Shown here: positions 60,693 to 64,000 of the stretch, piece after piece
Layout: every line of letters starts with the position of its first letter
Position numbering within the stretch: position 1 is the first letter of the stretch
From: Pseudomonas paraglycinae
Lineage (GTDB): Bacteria; Pseudomonadota; Gammaproteobacteria; Pseudomonadales; Pseudomonadaceae
Reading direction: 5' to 3'
NCBI RefSeq assembly: GCF_021601625.1
Contig: NZ_BQHR01000007.1
Span: forward strand, 186,001 to 250,000
Length of the DNA: 64,000 bases
Position numbers and translations under genes: made by a program
Notes under the pieces: generated by a model
Told to the model about the DNA's origin: nothing
The model's input: only the letters and a program-made list of their open reading frames with translations
Databases searched by the model: none

Positions 60693-60769
60693 TTGGCTGA
60701 ACTGCCGGGGCCATCCTGCGTTCACATGAGCATCAGACCCTCAAGGCTGGCTTTCGCAAGGACTCGCCC

Positions 60770-61639
60770 ATGTCTAGCTGGTTCAAACGCATCGCGATTC
60801 TACTGATCCTGACCCTCGCCCTCGGCGCCTGCAGCCGTGTCGGCCTGGCCTATCGCAATCTCGACGTGATCATTCCGTGGACGCTCAGCGACTACCTGGA
60901 CATGAACGGCGAGCAGAAAGGCTGGTTCAACGAACGCCTCAGGGAACACCTGAGCTGGCACTGCACCACGCAACTGCCGGGTTATCTCGACTGGCTCGAT
61001 CGCCTGCAAACCATGGTCGAGACCAATCAGGTCACCGACGCCGCGCTCCAGGCCCGCACCGCAGAAGCCAAGCAGGCGATCGCCGAAACCGCCCGGGAAA
61101 TCACCCCGTCGGCGATTGAATTGCTGCAAGGGCTGGATGATCGGCAGGTGGCAGAAATGAACGACGCCTTTGCCAAAGACCTGCAAAAGCGCCAGCAGGA
61201 ATACCTCAAGCCTCCGCTGTCACAGCAGATTGCCGAACGTGGCGCGCGCATGGACAAGCGTCTCAACGACTGGCTCGGCCCGTTGAGCGCCAAGCAGGAA
61301 CAGCGGGTGATAGCCTGGTCGACCGCCCTGGGTGATCAGAACACCCAGTGGATCGCCAACCGCGCCCACTGGCAAAAGCAGTTCAGCGCGGCGGTGGCGC
61401 AACGCAACAGTCCCGAATTCCCACAACGGATCGAGACGCTTCTGGTCAATCGCGAGCGGTTATGGACAGCGGATTACCAAAAAGCCTACGCCAATACGGA
61501 GGCGCAGGCCCGTTCGCTGTTCGTCGATCTGATGGCCGACAGTACGCCGCAGCAGCGCCAGCGCCTGTTGAAAAAGATCGAGGGAGTGCGCAAGGACTTC
61601 AATGATTTGAAGTGCCTGAAGGCCGCACAAAAAAGCTGA
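60770..61639 (+). CDS. DUF6279 family lipoprotein
   Basis: The 289-residue protein has a lipobox (LTLALGAC, Cys at about residue 21) and then helical sequence with WTLSDYLDMNGEQKGWFNERLREHLSWH, typical of the DUF6279 lipoproteins. The +2 residue is Ser, which favours outer-membrane sorting. Much of the rest is predicted helix with Gln/Arg/Glu-rich segments. Function unknown. It is followed by a strong terminator. Confidence 0.85.
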   Translation: MSSWFKRIAILLILTLALGACSRVGLAYRNLDVIIPWTLSDYLDMNGEQKGWFNERLREHLSWHCTTQLPGYLDWLDRLQTMVETNQVTDAALQARTAEAKQAIAETAREITPSAIELLQGLDDRQVAEMNDAFAKDLQKRQQEYLKPPLSQQIAERGARMDKRLNDWLGPLSAKQEQRVIAWSTALGDQNTQWIANRAHWQKQFSAAVAQRNSPEFPQRIETLLVNRERLWTADYQKAYANTEAQARSLFVDLMADSTPQQRQRLLKKIEGVRKDFNDLKCLKAAQKS

Positions 61640-61656
61640 GACCACTGCAAAACCCA

Positions 61657-61691
61657 TGTGGGAGCGAGCACGTTCGCTCCCACATTTTTTT
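61657..61691 (+). terminator. Terminator after the DUF6279 gene
   Basis: TGTGGGAGCGA (61657–61667) pairs with TCGCTCCCACA (61674–61684), then a run of eight T residues. TGTGGGAGCGA is also a frequent Pseudomonas palindromic-repeat sequence. Confidence 0.9.
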
Positions 61692-61700
61692 GTGCAAACC

Positions 61701-62093
61701 TCAGGCGATCTGCGCTTTGGAAGCTACCTCATCGAACGTCAGCTCATCCAGCGCGTCTTCCTGATCATCCAGCACTTCGCGCGGATGATCATTGCCGGGA
61801 ATGCTGCTGTCGATCAGGCTCAACAGACTGGAGCCGCGCGGGGTCAGGCTGAAGTTGTTGCCGGTGCTGCCCTCGTCTTCGCCACGGGGCTGGATGTAAC
61901 CGCGCAACAGCAGCAGTTGCTCATAGTCGCAGGCAAGCGTTTTCAGGTGATCCAGATTCTCGATCGGCTCGCCCGCCGCCGCTTTCTCCGCCGCATAATC
62001 TTCGGCAAAAGACCGTGGTGCAAAGCTGTGGCCCGCGCCGTTCTGCACTTCATGCAGCAGGCGTTCAATCAAATCCCAGTTATAAGTCGTCAT
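61701..62093 (-). CDS. DUF2513-like protein
   Basis: The 130-residue protein begins MTTYNWDLIERLLHEVQNGAG, resembling the DUF2513 start (xWDLIrxiL), followed by a winged-helix-like centre (LKTLACDYEQLLLLRGYIQPRG; FSLTPRGSSLL). The C-terminal 35 residues are acidic. A DNA-binding or phage-type regulatory role is possible. It converges with the DUF6279 gene and its terminator. Confidence 0.7.
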   Translation of the reverse strand: MTTYNWDLIERLLHEVQNGAGHSFAPRSFAEDYAAEKAAAGEPIENLDHLKTLACDYEQLLLLRGYIQPRGEDEGSTGNNFSLTPRGSSLLSLIDSSIPGNDHPREVLDDQEDALDELTFDEVASKAQIA

Positions 62094-62270
62094 CCTGATT
62101 CAACCTCCGGTGCGCGTGATTTTTTGGCGCGTTCACAGGTTGTGACCGGAGCGTTGCGCCACCGTTCAGGATTATTCGGCGCCCCGACCGACCGGCGGTC
62201 TGTCGATTTCCCGGGTGGTTGAACGACTAGTCTGAGACAGACGGTTTCAACCCCCGCAGGAGAAATCATC

Positions 62271-63011
62271 ATGAACGTTGAGAATCATCCGGTGGTGTCG
62301 CGCGAAGAATGGCTCGCCGCCCGCAAGCAGCATCTGGCCGATGAAAAGGCCTTCACCAAAGAACGCGACCGCCTCAGCGCCAAACGCCGCGCCCTGCCCT
62401 GGGTAAAGATCGACAAGGATTACCGCTTCATGGGCCCGAACGGCGAGTTGAAACTTGCCGATCTGTTCGGCAAACACAGCCAACTCGTCGTTTACCACTT
62501 CATGTTCGCCAAGGGCTGGGAGGAAGGCTGCCCGGGCTGTTCATTCCTCAGCGACCACATCGACGGCGCCAACCTGCACCTGGCCCATCACGACATTTCA
62601 CTGGTGGCGGTGTCCCACGCACCGTTCGCCGAATTCCAGGCTTTCAAGCGGCGGATGGGCTGGACATTCGACTGGGTGTCGTCGGACGGCTGCGATTTCA
62701 ACTACGACTTTGGCGTGTGCGCCCGTGCTGAGGATGTCGACGCTGGCAAAGCTACGTACAACTACGAAAAGACCGACAGCGCCGAGGAAGAAATGCCCGG
62801 GCTCAGCGTGTTCTATCGCGCCGACAACGGCGAGATTTTCCACACTTACTCAACCTACGCGCGAGGCCTGGACTTGCTGGTCGGTGCGTACAACTTTCTC
62901 GACCTTACGCCCAAGGGCCGGAACGAGGACGAGATCATGGAATGGGTGCGGCATCATGACCGGTATGAAGAAGGGGTGAGTGCGGGTTGCTGCCATCGGC
63001 CACAAGACTAG
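62271..63011 (+). CDS. DUF899 thioredoxin-like protein
   Basis: The 246-residue protein has the DUF899 features: SREEWLAARKQHLADEKAFTKERDRL, LPWVKIDKDYRF, then GCPGCSFLSDHIDG with a CxxC in a thioredoxin-like core, and VFYRADNGEIFHTYSTYARGLD. A role as a thiol oxidoreductase is likely but unproven. AGGAG lies upstream of ATG 62271. The end is Cys/His-rich (GCCHRPQD). Confidence 0.88.
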   Translation: MNVENHPVVSREEWLAARKQHLADEKAFTKERDRLSAKRRALPWVKIDKDYRFMGPNGELKLADLFGKHSQLVVYHFMFAKGWEEGCPGCSFLSDHIDGANLHLAHHDISLVAVSHAPFAEFQAFKRRMGWTFDWVSSDGCDFNYDFGVCARAEDVDAGKATYNYEKTDSAEEEMPGLSVFYRADNGEIFHTYSTYARGLDLLVGAYNFLDLTPKGRNEDEIMEWVRHHDRYEEGVSAGCCHRPQD

Positions 63012-63058
63012 CTGTCACGAGTGATCAGACCTGGCAGCCAAAAGGCCTGTCTCAGAGA

Positions 63059-63101
63059 AACAAAGGGCAAGATTCATTTCGCATTTAAAGCGCCCTTTGT
63101 T
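63059..63101 (-). terminator. Possible terminator of the toxin–immunity operon
   Basis: AACAAAGGGC (63059–63068) pairs with GCCCTTTGTT (63092–63101) across a 23-nt loop; on the minus strand TTTCTC follows. It lies about 140 bp after the immunity-like gene. No gene is supported in 63012–63240. Confidence 0.45.
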
Positions 63102-63240
63102 CTCCCGCCCTCTACCGTGAGCCGACTCCAGATAATTCGAACAAAAACCATCGTCGTATCTTTCCAGAAAGCGCTTGCACTCAAGAAAATTCAACCACAC
63201 CTCTCTACAAACTCTTGAATACCGAGCGCCAAACTTGGAC

Positions 63241-63633
63241 TTACTCGATCATCTTCTTGAAAATCACAAGCTCATGATCCCTGACGGCATATATCGACTC
63301 ATACTGAAAGGAAAACAGGAAACGCGTTTCCATGGCTGCTGTAACCTCGGCCATAAAACGATCCAGCTCATGTGCACTTTCCTCCAGCGTACTTATCGGG
63401 CAATGCACTACCAGTCTCGCGCCTATCATCCAACCCAAAGGATCCGCTTGATCCGTAGCGATACCTTCCAGACACGGATAATCGCTGTATACGAAAAAAG
63501 CATTCGACTCTGAAAAACTCCCGGAAAAGCCGGAACTCTCGAGTTCAAGCGAGGCCCCCATCGTTGCGAGCACATTCTTTATTTTCTCGACGGGAGGATG
63601 CCCCTCAAACTCGAACACCATCATTATGCTCAT
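63241..63633 (-). CDS. Putative immunity protein for the CdiA-CT-like toxin
   Basis: The 130-residue protein begins MSIMMVFEFEGHPPVEKIKNVLATMGASLELES and is mixed alpha/beta with no signal peptide. I do not recognise its family; the immunity call rests on position. Its ATG overlaps the toxin stop codon (ATGA at 63633–63630), the usual coupling of toxin and immunity genes. Base composition is lower in GC than the core genes, fitting an exchangeable cassette. Confidence 0.65.
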   Translation of the reverse strand: MSIMMVFEFEGHPPVEKIKNVLATMGASLELESSGFSGSFSESNAFFVYSDYPCLEGIATDQADPLGWMIGARLVVHCPISTLEESAHELDRFMAEVTAAMETRFLFSFQYESIYAVRDHELVIFKKMIE

Positions 63634-64000
63634 GGCTTGCGTACCTCAATCACTCGGAACTGGCCATCTTTCAATAAGTAAAGCTTCTTTAAATTCGGCA
63701 CTGGATATTCTGCAATGTTCTTTTCAATGTCGTCAAAACCTAGCGGCGAATCTGCAAGATTCAAAACGATTGTTTGCGCCTGCTTCAAAACTTTATCCTT
63801 GATCGTTTGCGATACAGAATATGTGCTTCCGGTATGAGGCGAAGCCACATCCGCTATCTCTCCGTTGATTTTAAGATCCGGATTTGCCGCATTTTTCTTA
63901 ACATTAGGAAGCTGCTCCACATCAAACCCTGCATTAGCAAGAGCCTTGGCAGCCTCGTTCTGCCTCTTGATAGAGCGAACCATATCTGCCGAGGCATTCC
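63630..64000 (-). CDS. C-terminal toxin region of a polymorphic (CdiA-CT/RHS-type) effector, 5' part outside window
   Basis: The frame is open from the window edge to TGA at 63630. The visible 123 residues read …VRSIKRQNEAAKALANAGFDVEQLP, then NPDLKINGEIADVASPHTGS and TIKDKVLKQAQTIVLNLADS, the pattern of the CdiA C-terminal tRNase domain (QNEAAxxLAxxGxxVEQ and NPDxxINGE). Such domains are delivered by contact-dependent inhibition or other polymorphic-toxin systems and cut tRNA in neighbours. An internal ATG at 63983 exists but upstream codons are open, so this is the end of a larger gene. Delivery type is unknown. Confidence 0.75.
   Translation of the reverse strand, partial: NASADMVRSIKRQNEAAKALANAGFDVEQLPNVKKNAANPDLKINGEIADVASPHTGSTYSVSQTIKDKVLKQAQTIVLNLADSPLGFDDIEKNIAEYPVPNLKKLYLLKDGQFRVIEVRKP

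Noticed and set aside
63015-63200. 61-codon minus-strand frame downstream of the immunity-like gene
   Set aside because: No ribosome-binding site or family resemblance, and a terminator-like hairpin lies inside it. It could be an orphan immunity remnant, but that cannot be supported.

Overview
The window is a high-GC stretch of chromosome from a fluorescent-group Pseudomonas. Three things point there: gene order (scpA/scpB/rluB, a CpxR–Spy–CpxA-like block, and a gbuR–gbuA–permease cluster that I recall as P. aeruginosa PA1418–PA1422), typical Pseudomonas families (PlpD, DUF6124, TorF, DUF6279), and dispersed GTTCCCACGC and CCCTCTCCC repeats. I see no rRNA, tRNA, CRISPR array, phage or IS element.

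Layout. 1–9.2 kb: minus-strand housekeeping genes (arfB fragment, pentapeptide protein, aroP behind an unusual leader, rluB, DUF1289, scpB, scpA, YciO-like, PHP-domain RNase), then yciB and a YciI protein on plus. 9.3–12.4 kb: a small coiled-coil membrane protein and a CpxR / Spy-like / CpxA-like envelope-stress module. 12.7–28.3 kb: nitroreductase, TrkH, two AraC regulators, Mpo1-like, HD-domain, LpxH-like phosphoesterase, DMT exporter, SelW-like, PlpD, FimV-like, MarR, RecQ, YecA-family and YbaN-like genes. 28.4–32.2 kb: an accessory island of lower GC with a large Ig-like protein broken at a C7 tract and a DUF6124 gene behind a highly structured leader. 32.4–46.7 kb: a 2,884-residue LapA/MapA-type RTX adhesin (LapG-type TAAG site, 250-residue tandem repeats, VWA, RTX), divergent from its TolC–ABC–HlyD type I secretion operon, which has a FleQ-box-like site upstream.

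46.8–54.3 kb: tapT, then gbuR divergent from gbuA with a 24-bp palindrome between them, a SnoaL-like protein, NCS1 and SSS transporters, an MBL hydrolase and an ACP-like protein without the phosphopantetheine serine. 54.4–63.0 kb: a 42-residue protein with a possible Anr site, a LysR/MFS pair, a DMT transporter, DUF2177, CvfB-like S1 protein, TorF-like porin, DUF6279 lipoprotein, DUF2513-like and DUF899 proteins. 63.2–64.0 kb: an immunity-like gene overlapping the 3' end of a CdiA-CT-type toxin that runs off the window.

The least explained signals are the aroP leader (20-codon Trp-containing ORF with mutually exclusive pairings), the DUF6124 leader RNA, the C7 frameshift, the ACP-like protein without serine, and the repeat-decorated adhesin locus. 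All family names come from reading translations; no database search was run.
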